A DNA stretch of 44,328 nucleotides from an uncultured Bacilli bacterium (GCA_947632715.1 CANRQF010000003.1:1-44328); one strand, 5' to 3'. Counted from the first letter of the stretch, positions 31,409 to 39,483 are shown. Notes: generated by a model not told the origin, from the sequence alone. Numbers and translations are program-made.

Positions 31409-31409
31409 T

Positions 31410-32297
31410 TTACTTAGTCATAAATTTTTTCAAACCTTCTAAACTGAAAATTATAACCCCACCTAGAACAAAATACAGAAAATTGAACGTTTCAAATGTT
31501 ACAAATTTTAGAGGTACATCAAGGGTTGTCGGTCCCATTATAATGGAATAAATTGACGCAATCATCATACCTAAAATAGCATAAATTGTGGCACTTCTTT
31601 TTTTATCCAAACAAATTCGCAAAATTCTTGTAAAAAATAGAATACCAAAAATAACACCTAAACCAAAAATAATTAAAATTGGTAAAACACTAAAATCTAA
31701 AGTAATCAATTGTTTTATTTTAGTAACAATCGGAATATATAAGCCGAAAATAAGTAAAATCGTTGAACCTGATATACCTGGTAATATCATTGCCGAAATA
31801 GCAAGCATTGCTGCTAAAAAAACATATAATATTACACCCAAATTAATTTTATCTATACTAAACAAACTACCTGTACCTCGGTTTAAATATGTAATTAAAA
31901 CAACTAGTAAACCACCTAAAATAGTGAAAATTAAATTTCGATAATTACCTTTTAATTCTTTTTTTTCTTCTTTTATGACTATGGGAATAGCAAAAATTAT
32001 AAATCCTATAAATAATGAGCTCATTTCATAAATATGTTTATTAAATAAATTTGCTAAAAATAATACAGCCAATCCCAAACCAACAATCCAACCTATACCT
32101 AATTTTATTAAATATAGCAATGCTTCTTTTTTCTTTTTAATATCACCTCTAAACAAATCGTCTAAAGATTTAATAAATTTATCATAAAATCCCAATATAA
32201 ATGCTACTGTTCCCCCAGAAACTCCCGGTACACTATCAGCAAGCGCCATACAAAAGCCATTAATAAAGTTTATAATATAATCTTTTACTTTTTTCAT
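31410..32297 (-). CDS. popT: DUF368 family membrane protein (polyprenyl-phosphate transporter, PopT-like)
   Basis: DUF368 proteins were shown in other bacteria to return undecaprenyl phosphate across the membrane for cell-wall recycling. The 295-residue protein has about eight membrane helices and the two family hallmarks, DSVPGVSGGTVAF (~20-32) and a repeat-related LPGISGSTILL (~172-182). A good AGTAGG site lies before the ATG. It converges with the helicase gene with almost no spacer. The name is by family; activity here is inferred. Confidence 0.85.
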   Translation of the reverse strand: MKKVKDYIINFINGFCMALADSVPGVSGGTVAFILGFYDKFIKSLDDLFRGDIKKKKEALLYLIKLGIGWIVGLGLAVLFLANLFNKHIYEMSSLFIGFIIFAIPIVIKEEKKELKGNYRNLIFTILGGLLVVLITYLNRGTGSLFSIDKINLGVILYVFLAAMLAISAMILPGISGSTILLIFGLYIPIVTKIKQLITLDFSVLPILIIFGLGVIFGILFFTRILRICLDKKRSATIYAILGMMIASIYSIIMGPTTLDVPLKFVTFETFNFLYFVLGGVIIFSLEGLKKFMTK

Positions 32298-32417
32298 ATC
32301 TAACCTACTTTCCTAAATATTATATCAAAAAGACAATCTATTGCCAAACAAATATGAATAATTAATTTGATTTTATTTTCATCTTTTATTAAATTTATTT
32401 TTTAAAATCGATATAAA

Positions 32418-32900
32418 TTATGCCAACATAATATTTAATTTAAAGCAAGTACTATTTTCCTCATTAATGTTTTCTAAACTAATAGTAGCTTCATTATCAT
32501 AAAAACATAAATAAATATTATCTTTATTCTCTAGCATTTTATTAATAATATTACCCTCTCGTCCCGAATATTCAACATTATTAAAAAAAGTACCTGAACT
32601 GAATCCTTCCAAAAGTTTTCTATTTTCTGGATTATTACCAATAAATAATACTTGACCATAATCATCGATTACATCATAATCTTCTAAATAAGTATAATCA
32701 GTTGCTAATGTGAAAGAATCTTTAAATAGTCCATCGACCATTATTCCTTCTGTATTAACTAAATGAAAAAATTCGTCTTTACTAGTATCAATATATATTT
32801 TATAAAATTTAGGTTGTACTAAATAAATTGTTACACCAAAACAAACAATAAGAAAAACTATTCCAATTCCAAATAAAATAATTTTTTGCCATTTTTTCAT
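32418..32900 (-). CDS. Hypothetical membrane-anchored protein (160 aa)
   Basis: One N-terminal membrane helix (~7-29, IILFGIGIVFLIVCFGVTIYL) precedes a ~130-residue acidic outer domain with alternating strands and two Cys near the C-terminal half. No family recognised. It is a single gene, 118 bases downstream of nothing obvious and upstream of DUF368 on the same strand. Confidence 0.55.
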   Translation of the reverse strand: MKKWQKIILFGIGIVFLIVCFGVTIYLVQPKFYKIYIDTSKDEFFHLVNTEGIMVDGLFKDSFTLATDYTYLEDYDVIDDYGQVLFIGNNPENRKLLEGFSSGTFFNNVEYSGREGNIINKMLENKDNIYLCFYDNEATISLENINEENSTCFKLNIMLA

Positions 32901-32999
32901 AAATTTCTCTACCTCTATTTCTTTATTTAATTATATAATACTTTTTATACATATGCTACTTTAAAATCTTTAGTAAAATATGAAATGTTTTTTTCTATA

Positions 33000-33025
33000 T
33001 AAAAAGCCGGTTTATTTAATCAGCT
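33000..33025 (-). terminator. Terminator of tRNA-Arg(CCU)
   Basis: An imperfect 8-bp stem (AGCTGATT / AACCGGCT, one mismatch and one G-U) then TTTTTATA on the minus strand, 16 bases past the tRNA. Confidence 0.6.
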
Positions 33026-33040
33026 TCTAAATTCAAAAAA

Positions 33041-33117
33041 TGGTGTTCTCGGGGAGAATTGAACTCCCGACCTATCGCTTAGGAGGCAATCGCTCTATCC
33101 TACTGAGCTACGAGAAC
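33041..33117 (-). tRNA. tRNA-Arg (CCU)
   Basis: Acceptor GTTCTCG/CGAGAAC, anticodon loop CTCCTAA (anticodon CCT), encoded CCA. Reads the rare AGG codon. Confidence 0.94.
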
Positions 33118-33146
33118 AACTAAGTAAATTTTAACACAAAAAAGGC

Positions 33147-33184
33147 CAAATAAAAAGAGATTTAAAATACTATCAAATCTCTTT
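33147..33184 (-). terminator. Terminator of the spoVA operon, overlapping the spoVAE stop
   Basis: A 10-bp stem (AAAGAGATTT / AAATCTCTTT) with an 11-base loop and a T-rich run on the minus strand. The first arm includes the last base pair of the spoVAE stop region. Confidence 0.65.
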
Positions 33185-33530
33185 AATCTTTTGCTTTAAA
33201 TATGAGAGTAAAAACAAAAGAAAAGACAACTACACTTACAATAGCAATACCTGATGAACACAACATATTAGAAAATAATCCTAATATACCACTTTCTTCA
33301 TAACCAGCAAGCCCTGCTGAATACAACATATGACCAAAATTTGCAATTAAAACGGTAGCACCGGCACCAAAACAAGCAACAATTTTATCATATATTCCGA
33401 AAAATGAAAGTATTGCGCCGATAACTGTTACACTACTTGTAATATGTCCTGGAGTAAGTGTTGTATTATCAAGTACTACCTGGCAAATAAGACAAACAAG
33501 TCCGGAAAAAATGAATGCCTGTAAATACAT
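33183..33530 (-). CDS. spoVAE: Stage V sporulation protein AE
   Basis: SpoVAE (AEb type) is a small polytopic membrane protein of the SpoVA channel, which moves dipicolinic acid into the forespore and out at germination. The 115-residue product has about four membrane helices and the family stretch DNTTLTPGHITSSVTVIGA (~21-39). Its ATG shares a base with the spoVAD stop (TAATG). Last gene of the spoVA operon. Confidence 0.93.
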   Translation of the reverse strand: MYLQAFIFSGLVCLICQVVLDNTTLTPGHITSSVTVIGAILSFFGIYDKIVACFGAGATVLIANFGHMLYSAGLAGYEESGILGLFSNMLCSSGIAIVSVVVFSFVFTLIFKAKD

Positions 33531-34504
33531 TATAAAACCTCCAAACTAACTGCATGAGCAATCGCAGGAATAGGACTTTTTTGATTTACAAATGTTTTGC
33601 TATGTAAAGCACCAGTTCCAATAATTAATATTTTTTTATATTTCTTTTGCGTAAGTATTTTATTAAAAAGAACCAGTGGTAAACAAGCAGGTCCACTTCC
33701 ACCAGAATAAGTTTCTTGACTTTTTAGATATAATTCACATCCTGCATCCATATGATTTTTAATTTTCAAGTTATATTCTAAAAGTGCAAATTCTTTAAAT
33801 ATACTTCCACCAACACATCCTAAATCACCAGTTAATATTAAATCGTAATAATCAACATCTCTTTTCATATCTATTAAATGCTCATTTAAAGTTCTTGCAG
33901 CAGCGGGAGCCATTACTGCTCCTAAATTATTAGCATCTTTAATTCCCATTTCTGTAACTTTACCAATTGTGGCTGATTCTATTTTTATTTTACCAGTTGT
34001 TTTCGATAAAAGTGTACTAATACCTGCTGTTGAAGTAAATGTCGATGTATGAGGTTTCGGAGTTCCATATTCAATCGGATATCTAAATTGTCTTTCCGCA
34101 CTTAAATTATGAGAGCTTGTTACACCTAAAACCGTCTTTATATTACGATCACTTAGGAAAGTACTACCCACAATTAATGATTCAGGAAAAGTTGCACAAG
34201 CACTATATATACCTAAAAGAGAGATGGGCATATTAACACTTGCATAACTTGTGGCAGAGATTTGATCTAGTAAATCACCACCTACAAGTAAATCAATATC
34301 ATTTGGTTTTAACTTATTCTTTTCCAAAATTTTTTGCATAACTACCCTTTGCATTTTAGCTTCCGCTTTTTCAAATGTTTTTTCACCATAATAATAATCT
34401 TTCATTTGTAAATCTACTTTTTTTAATTTACTATTACTTTCAAGTGGTCCTGATATAGTTAACCAATCATTTAAATAAACATTATTATATTTGATACTAG
34501 CCAT
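33530..34504 (-). CDS. spoVAD: Stage V sporulation protein AD
   Basis: SpoVAD is the soluble, thiolase-fold SpoVA component that binds dipicolinic acid at the forespore inner membrane. The 324-residue product shows the typical segments VNMPISLLGIYSACATFPESL (a thiolase-like Cys region), TSSHNLSAERQFRYP and GDLGCVGG. It overlaps spoVAC by 8 bases (ATGGCTAG) and spoVAE by one. Confidence 0.95.
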   Translation of the reverse strand: MASIKYNNVYLNDWLTISGPLESNSKLKKVDLQMKDYYYGEKTFEKAEAKMQRVVMQKILEKNKLKPNDIDLLVGGDLLDQISATSYASVNMPISLLGIYSACATFPESLIVGSTFLSDRNIKTVLGVTSSHNLSAERQFRYPIEYGTPKPHTSTFTSTAGISTLLSKTTGKIKIESATIGKVTEMGIKDANNLGAVMAPAAARTLNEHLIDMKRDVDYYDLILTGDLGCVGGSIFKEFALLEYNLKIKNHMDAGCELYLKSQETYSGGSGPACLPLVLFNKILTQKKYKKILIIGTGALHSKTFVNQKSPIPAIAHAVSLEVL

Positions 34505-34934
34505 ATAACATCACCTTTATAAGTATTAAAATAAAAGCACTAACTATACCATATAAAATAACTGATCCAGCTAATTTGAATACATTAGCACCTATTCCGG
34601 TTACTAAACCATCCCTTTTATAATCTAGGGCTGCACTTTGGACACTATGCGCAAATCCCGTTGTAGGAATTATAAGACCACATTTTGCTTTTTGAACCCA
34701 GTTATCAAATTTACCAATTGCAGTTATAAAAGTAGCAAATAAAATTAAAATAAAAGCTAACCAAGCATAAGAGTCTACTCTTGCAAGGCCAAATGATTCC
34801 ATTAATATATTGACTATTACTTCACCAAGAAAGCCAACTGAACCACCAACTAAAAAAGCAACAAGAGCATTTCTTAATTTAGGTTCTTTGGGACTTAGAC
34901 TTTTAACCAATTTTTGATATTCATCTTTGTTCAT
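34497..34934 (-). CDS. spoVAC: Stage V sporulation protein AC
   Basis: SpoVAC is the mechanosensitive membrane subunit of the SpoVA channel. The 145-residue protein has three to four membrane helices and the family core KCGLIIPTTGFAHSVQSAALDYKRDGLVTGIG (shown here by its start KCGLIIPTTGFAHS near residue 84). It is first in the operon, directly after sigF, as in B. subtilis but without spoVAA and spoVAB. A sigma-G promoter precedes it. Confidence 0.95.
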   Translation of the reverse strand: MNKDEYQKLVKSLSPKEPKLRNALVAFLVGGSVGFLGEVIVNILMESFGLARVDSYAWLAFILILFATFITAIGKFDNWVQKAKCGLIIPTTGFAHSVQSAALDYKRDGLVTGIGANVFKLAGSVILYGIVSAFILILIKVMLYG

Positions 34935-34948
34935 TAAATCACCATTTT

Positions 34949-34978
34949 TATTATGAATTCAATTGGTTTATTTTATAC
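34949..34978 (-). promoter_or_regulatory. Sigma-G promoter of the spoVA operon
   Basis: GTATA (34974-34978), exactly 18 bases, then CATAATA (34949-34955) on the minus strand. This is a full match to the B. subtilis sigma-G consensus GHATR-N18-CATWHTA, 15 bases before spoVAC, and spoVA is a classical sigma-G operon. It abuts the sigF stop codon. Confidence 0.8.
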
Positions 34979-35599
34979 TTATAAAGTTAAATATTTACGC
35001 ATTTTCGATATTCCTTTCTTCTCATATCTGGAAACCATTACTTGAGTCATATTAAGTTTTTTAGCTACTTCACTTTGCGTTAAATCTTCAAAATATCTTG
35101 ATTTTATAATATTCTTTTCATCTTCATCTAAAACGCTCATTCCTTCATCAATTAGAATTTTTGTATCATAATCTTCTTCCATACCAAGTGTTTCATAAAA
35201 ACTTTTTTCATCATCTTCCTTAATATCTAAAGACATTATGACATTAGCAGAATTACAAGCCATATTTATATCATCTAAACTTATATTTAAAAATTCTGAT
35301 AATTCATAGTTACTAGGTATTTTATTTAATTTTTGGGCTAAAATATATCTAGTTTCTTCTATTTTTTTATATAATTTTAAAATGTCTTTACTTATTTTAA
35401 TGTTTCTATTACTGGCAAGATTGTACATTTCACCAAAAATATAATCATATGCATAAGTTGAAAATTTAGTATTACTATTCTTATCATAATTTTCTAAAGC
35501 TTTTAAAAGTCCAACTACTCCAGCTTGATATAAGTCATTTTTATCAACACCATAAAAGTGGCTGGCTATCTTTCAAATCATTTTTTCATGACTTTGCAT
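34979..35599 (-). pseudogene. sigF: SigF-like sporulation sigma factor interrupted by an in-frame UGA
   Basis: Sigma-F is the first forespore-specific sigma factor. The frame codes for region 2 (DLYQAGVVGLLKALENYD ... TKFSTYAYDYIFGEM), region 3 (SKDILKLYKKIEE) and region 4 (LDEDEKNIIKSRYFEDLTQ ... MTQVMVSRYEKKG), ending at TAA 34979. Upstream of ATG 35428 the same frame continues as MQSHEKMI-stop-KIASHFYG, with TGA at 35573-35575 where B. subtilis SigF has Trp (RLVWSVVQRF). No good ribosome binding site serves any in-frame ATG before it. The rest is undamaged. dacF, spoIIAA and spoVA as neighbours identify it as sigF. Either newly broken, or read through. Confidence 0.68.
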
Positions 35600-35620
35600 G
35601 ATATTATCATTATTTATTTT

Positions 35621-35926
35621 TCATCTCTCCTTTAAATAATCTTTAATATGAAGTCTTTTTAATTTTCCAAATATTTGTTTATTAACTTTGTTTAAGTATA
35701 CAATTCCCTTATAACGATCAATAAGCCATTTGGTTTTAAGAATTGAATCTAAACCATCTTCATCGATACTTTTTAATTTATCTAAATTGTAAATTACTTC
35801 TTTAATTTGATGTTTTTCTAAGATTGGTATTAAATAATTATATATTTTATAAGTAGTATTTTTATTTAAATTACCAACTAAGTTTATAAAAAGTATGCCT
35901 TCTTTATATTCCAATTCCATATCCAT
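35621..35926 (-). CDS. spoIIAA: SpoIIAA-like STAS-domain protein with acidic residues at the phosphorylation site
   Basis: SpoIIAA is the anti-anti-sigma factor that frees sigma-F by binding SpoIIAB when unphosphorylated. The 101-residue STAS protein lies between dacF and sigF, as in B. subtilis. The switch motif DSSGL (Ser58 is the phosphorylated residue) reads DEDGL here (D55-L59), with Asp57 at the Ser58 position. Asp there imitates the phosphorylated, inactive form. spoIIAB, which codes the kinase and anti-sigma partner, is not between spoIIAA and sigF. The stop is TGA at 35621-35623. GAGGA precedes the ATG. Confidence 0.75.
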   Translation of the reverse strand: MDMELEYKEGILFINLVGNLNKNTTYKIYNYLIPILEKHQIKEVIYNLDKLKSIDEDGLDSILKTKWLIDRYKGIVYLNKVNKQIFGKLKRLHIKDYLKER

Positions 35927-36013
35927 ATAGTCCTCGCTACTTATACTGCACTTTTAATATAATACTTATTTTTTTTAATTTAAACACTTCCGACAAATGA
36001 TAGCAAAACAAGA

Positions 36014-36038
36014 CAAAAAAGAACATTTCTGTTCTTTT
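36014..36038 (-). terminator. Terminator of dacF
   Basis: A perfect 9-bp stem (AAAAGAACA / TGTTCTTTT) with a GAAA loop and a short T-run on the minus strand, just past the dacF stop. spoIIAA therefore needs its own promoter, which I could not assign. Confidence 0.75.
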
Positions 36039-37190
36039 CTATAAAATCTTTTTACCCATTAACATGATATCTAAATTGCGTTTAAAATAATCCCAAAGAT
36101 TAGCTTTTTTTATATCTTCACTAATTGTTATACCAATGGTACTAATTAAATTACCTTCGTTATCTATTACTTCTGCTTCTCCTACTTTATCACCTTTTTT
36201 AAGTGGTGCAACTAACTTTTTTATTTTAACATTTATGGTATAGTTTTTAGCTTTATCATTGATTCCTAATATTTCAGTTGCATCATTCATTAGAATTATT
36301 TTAACACTCTCTTTTTTACCTTTTTCTACTCTTACTTCATCTACTACTTTATCTTTTTCAAATATAGTAGATAATTTATATGAATTAAAGCCATAATTTA
36401 ATAATTTAACTGTATCACTTGTTCTATTATTAGTAGAATCTACTCCCATGACTACTGAAATAAGACGCATATCATTTTTCTTAGCAGTTGCTGTTAAACA
36501 ATAACCTGCTGTTTCGGTAAAGCCTGTTTTAAGACCATCTACATCATTATAAAATCGTACTAATTTATTAGTGTTTACTAACCATGTATTTGAGCCATCT
36601 GGTCTTTGCAAATAATCTTCATATATACTTGTATAATTTAAAATATCTGGATATTTTGTTATTAGTTCTTTGGAAATTAAAGCCATATCTCTTGCACTAC
36701 TTACATGTCCTTCAGCATCAAGTCCATGAGGATTTACAAAATGGGTATTTGTACAACCAAGACTTGCACATTTATTATTCATCATTTCTACAAATCCTTC
36801 GGTCGTACCACCAACTTTTTCAGCCATGGCCACAACGGCATCATTTGCACTAGCAATAGCAATCGATTTAATAAGTTCTCTTACTTTATATTCTTCTCCG
36901 GTATTTAAGTAAACTTGACTTCCACCCATTCCACTAGCATTAGCACTTATTAATACTTTATCATCTAAACTCAAATTGCCATTATCTATCGCTTCCATTA
37001 TTAAAAGTAAACTCATTATCTTGGTCATACTAGCTGGAGCTCTTTTAACATCCGCTTCCTTTTCATATAACACTTTACCAGTAGATACTTCCATTAATAT
37101 AGCAGATTCACTATACTCAGTAACATCAACAGCATATACTCTTCCTATACATAAAAAGAAAAAACTAAATATCAATATTATCTTCTTCAA
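36039..37190 (-). CDS. dacF: D-alanyl-D-alanine carboxypeptidase (DacF-like, peptidase S11)
   Basis: A penicillin-binding protein that trims the terminal D-Ala from peptidoglycan stems; DacF acts in the forespore. The 383-residue protein has a signal peptide (MKKIILIFSFFFLCIGRVYA), then the SxxK motif SMTK (~54-57), SxN motif SAND (~114-117) and KTG motif DGLKTGF, and a C-terminal S11 beta domain. The start is TTG 37190 with AGAGGTG upstream. It sits directly upstream of spoIIAA, the B. subtilis arrangement. Confidence 0.93.
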   Translation of the reverse strand: MKKIILIFSFFFLCIGRVYAVDVTEYSESAILMEVSTGKVLYEKEADVKRAPASMTKIMSLLLIMEAIDNGNLSLDDKVLISANASGMGGSQVYLNTGEEYKVRELIKSIAIASANDAVVAMAEKVGGTTEGFVEMMNNKCASLGCTNTHFVNPHGLDAEGHVSSARDMALISKELITKYPDILNYTSIYEDYLQRPDGSNTWLVNTNKLVRFYNDVDGLKTGFTETAGYCLTATAKKNDMRLISVVMGVDSTNNRTSDTVKLLNYGFNSYKLSTIFEKDKVVDEVRVEKGKKESVKIILMNDATEILGINDKAKNYTINVKIKKLVAPLKKGDKVGEAEVIDNEGNLISTIGITISEDIKKANLWDYFKRNLDIMLMGKKIL

Positions 37191-37262
37191 TTTAACACCT
37201 CTTATTAATTTTTATGCTAAATATTTGATAATATTTATAATTAGTTTTATGTGTTTAAAATT

Positions 37263-37706
37263 TTAATCAAATTCTTTAATAAATCCTAATGAATCTATTT
37301 CATATCCATTCTTTTTATAAAATTCATGAGCATCTACTCTATTATTTTCAGAAGTAAAGCAAATAAATTCACAATTGTATTCTTTGGCAATATTTTCTAC
37401 ATAACTTATAAGTTTGGTAGCAATTCCTTTTCTTCTATACTCCGGATGAACACCAAGCCACCATAACTCCATATATGGTCTTCCTCCATCAAATAAATTG
37501 TAAGCAATAATACATGATACATAGCCAATAATTTTATTAGTTTGATCTTTTACTGCCAAAAATCGATATGAATCTTTCATTTTATGAAGTCTTTTGTATA
37601 AATCTTTTATTTCATTTAAATTCCACTTTTCGTTAAATATTAAATTGTTTAATTCATAACATTCTTCTATATCACTAAATTTTAAGTCTTCTATAAAAAC
37701 ATTCAT
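37263..37706 (-). CDS. GNAT-family N-acetyltransferase
   Basis: A 147-residue acetyl-CoA-dependent acetyltransferase. It shows the GNAT core: motif A with RRKGIATKL (~91-99) preceded by LWWLGVHPEY, and motif B (SENNRVDAHEFYKKNGYE). Substrate unknown. Start placed at ATG 37706; a TTG three codons earlier is also possible. It follows the 186-residue anchored protein by 24 bases, so both may be transcribed from the shared-type promoter upstream of that gene. Confidence 0.85.
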   Translation of the reverse strand: MNVFIEDLKFSDIEECYELNNLIFNEKWNLNEIKDLYKRLHKMKDSYRFLAVKDQTNKIIGYVSCIIAYNLFDGGRPYMELWWLGVHPEYRRKGIATKLISYVENIAKEYNCEFICFTSENNRVDAHEFYKKNGYEIDSLGFIKEFD

Positions 37707-37730
37707 TTTTCCCAATCTTATATTTTTTTA

Positions 37731-38291
37731 CTAAATTACCTTAACATAGAAAGACAATTTTGAATAAATATGCTGATGTTCTAAAAATATCTCTACTAAA
37801 TACCTGCCTTTTTTAGTAAGAACTTCTGCTAAATCATCAGTATAATCACCATCATATGCTACATCACCAGATAACCCTTCTTCTGATCCATATACTAATA
37901 TTGATGTAGGTTTTATATTATCAATTTCTTTCATAATTTTATGATTATAATTTACACAACCTATTTTATCTACTCTTCCATTTACATCTAAATAACAATT
38001 GTAACCGGTTATATCCATTTTCATTTCATCACCTAATACCAATTCTGTAGAAGGCGGCTCAACAACTACATCTGCTATATTAGTGAAAGTTAATGTTTTA
38101 GGAATTATATTTATAGTATGTTTTACTTCCATAATCGTTCCAGTGTATTTATCATTTATTTTTAAACGATAAATTGGATTATCATATGGAATATGAACAT
38201 ATATATCAGCATAACCAATAAAAATTTTAAATAAAGTTATTAAAACAATCGAAGTTATTAAAACAATTAAGATTACATCTTTTCTTTTCAT
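37731..38291 (-). CDS. Hypothetical membrane-anchored protein (186 aa)
   Basis: One N-terminal membrane helix (~6-27, VILIVLITSIVLITLFKIFIG) is followed by an outer domain of about 155 residues with beta-strand character and two Cys (YNCYLD, IGCVNY). No family recognised. It starts at ATG 38291 with AGAGG 6 bases upstream. Its promoter and leader share a 33-base block, identical base for base, with that of the ABC transporter gene 4 kb away. Confidence 0.6.
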   Translation of the reverse strand: MKRKDVILIVLITSIVLITLFKIFIGYADIYVHIPYDNPIYRLKINDKYTGTIMEVKHTINIIPKTLTFTNIADVVVEPPSTELVLGDEMKMDITGYNCYLDVNGRVDKIGCVNYNHKIMKEIDNIKPTSILVYGSEEGLSGDVAYDGDYTDDLAEVLTKKGRYLVEIFLEHQHIYSKLSFYVKVI

Positions 38292-38295
38292 TCCT

Positions 38296-38328
38296 ACCTC
38301 TTCATTATAATTTCAGTATATCAAAAAT
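38296..38328 (-). repeat. Copy A of an identical 33-base promoter/leader block
   Basis: Identical to 42320-42352. On the minus strand it contains the -10 TATACT (38315-38320) and the ribosome binding site AGAGG. Here a -35 TTGTAA (38338-38343) lies 17 bases upstream of the -10. Confidence 0.85.
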
Positions 38329-38357
38329 AAATAGCATTTACAATTATTTATATTTAT

Positions 38358-38424
38358 AAAATAAAAAACTAAATATAATTTATTATCTTATTACTAAATT
38401 TTGATAACTTATATATTTAGTTTT
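38358..38424 (-). terminator. Terminator of the secreted-protein gene
   Basis: A 13-bp stem (AAAACTAAATATA / TATATTTAGTTTT) with a 34-base loop, followed by TT and AT-rich sequence on the minus strand, ~40 bases past the stop. Confidence 0.6.
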
Positions 38425-38461
38425 TATTAATATATTTATAACTTAATGGTATAGAATTTGA

Positions 38462-39376
38462 TTATGTTAATAATGTTAAAGTTGCTGAAAGTCCCTTTGT
38501 ATTATCATATTTACTAGCAACTGAAGAATCAAATTCTATTAAATCACCCATTCCATTATCTCCGAATGTATATTTTTTTGATTGAGCTAAACTAACATCA
38601 GAAGTAGCATGTTGATAGCTTGCTTTTACTGTAAAAGGGTCAGTTCCACATAAGAATACAACAGTAATTGAATTTTCTAAGGATGTCGTAGTATCATTAA
38701 CCAAATTTTGAGATAATCCTAAACCTTTTTTACCAAATAAAGTAGAACTTACTAATTTCCAATTTTCGCTATCTATGTCATAATTTACTATATTTCCATC
38801 CCATTTTTGATAACCACTTCGATGTCCTGAAAAATTAAATGATAAAGATGTAACTTGAGGTGCTATAGCTAAAACATCAAATGATTTAACTTTAGGAATA
38901 GTTTTCCATATATTTGTCAAAGTAACATATTTTGTTGATACAGAAGCTCCATAAGTTATATCTAATGTTATTTTTTTGTAATTTGTTTCAACATAATCAT
39001 GTGCTTCAAATCTTGCACCAGACATCGGAGTAATAACCGCATCTTTAGGTGCTGATTCAAATTCATTTAATGAAAGTTCTTTTTCTGCTGTATTAACAAC
39101 TTGTCCATCTATATAATGAACTGAAGTTTCTACATATTTAGTAGTAGTAACTTTTTTAATATTAGAATCATCTTTTAATTCATCTATCATTTCTTTAGAC
39201 ATTGTATTAATAGTATCATGACTAAATCCTTTTCGTAAATTATTATATTGTATTTCGGTTAACTCAACTCCATTCATAGTAACAAAATATATATCATCTT
39301 GTTCTAAAGCATTAACAGATGTAATATTTAATAACATCATAAATATTGTACATAATAATATTGTAATTTTTTTCAT
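38462..39376 (-). CDS. Secreted protein of unknown function (304 aa)
   Basis: A clear signal peptide (MKKITILLCTIFMMLLNITSVNA, ~23 residues) is followed by a ~280-residue exported protein. The first ~75 residues are helical and charged; from ~110 on the pattern is beta-rich with many Ser, Thr and Asn. There is a single mature Cys (VVFLCGTDPF). No LPxTG or lipobox, so probably released. Not a family that I recognise. GGAGAGG lies before the ATG. It is next to the large ABC transporter, behind its terminator, and may be its partner or substrate. Confidence 0.7.
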   Translation of the reverse strand: MKKITILLCTIFMMLLNITSVNALEQDDIYFVTMNGVELTEIQYNNLRKGFSHDTINTMSKEMIDELKDDSNIKKVTTTKYVETSVHYIDGQVVNTAEKELSLNEFESAPKDAVITPMSGARFEAHDYVETNYKKITLDITYGASVSTKYVTLTNIWKTIPKVKSFDVLAIAPQVTSLSFNFSGHRSGYQKWDGNIVNYDIDSENWKLVSSTLFGKKGLGLSQNLVNDTTTSLENSITVVFLCGTDPFTVKASYQHATSDVSLAQSKKYTFGDNGMGDLIEFDSSVASKYDNTKGLSATLTLLT

Positions 39377-39483
39377 TTCTTTCCTCTCCTTCTTAACACA
39401 TTATTATTATTTTTCTTGTTTAAATTTATATTTTTATCAACTCCTTTTTTATATAAAGACATATCATCTAGAATTAATGTCAT
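39373..39483 (-). CDS. Possible 36-aa basic peptide coupled to the secreted protein
   Basis: A frame from ATG 39483 (or ATG 39462) runs to a TGA that overlaps the ATG of the secreted-protein gene (ATGA). The product starts MTLILDDMSLYKKG and ends in a basic NNNNVLRRRGKK. It begins right after the ABC terminator and lacks a ribosome binding site. Tentative. Confidence 0.25.
   Translation of the reverse strand: MTLILDDMSLYKKGVDKNINLNKKNNNNVLRRRGKK
39458..39481. promoter_or_regulatory. Imperfect 24-base dyad upstream of the secreted-protein gene
   Basis: GACAT and ATGTC flank a central TCTAGA palindrome. The symmetry is that of a dimeric regulator site, and it lies between the ABC terminator and the secreted-protein gene. 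No regulator is known to me. Confidence 0.3.

Noticed and set aside
36584..37266. Three plus-strand frames opposite dacF
   Set aside because: Shadows of an intact dacF with all its catalytic motifs.
37263..37715. TTG start for the acetyltransferase
   Set aside because: The ATG three codons later gives the normal GNAT N-terminus; the binding site is weak for either, so ATG is preferred.
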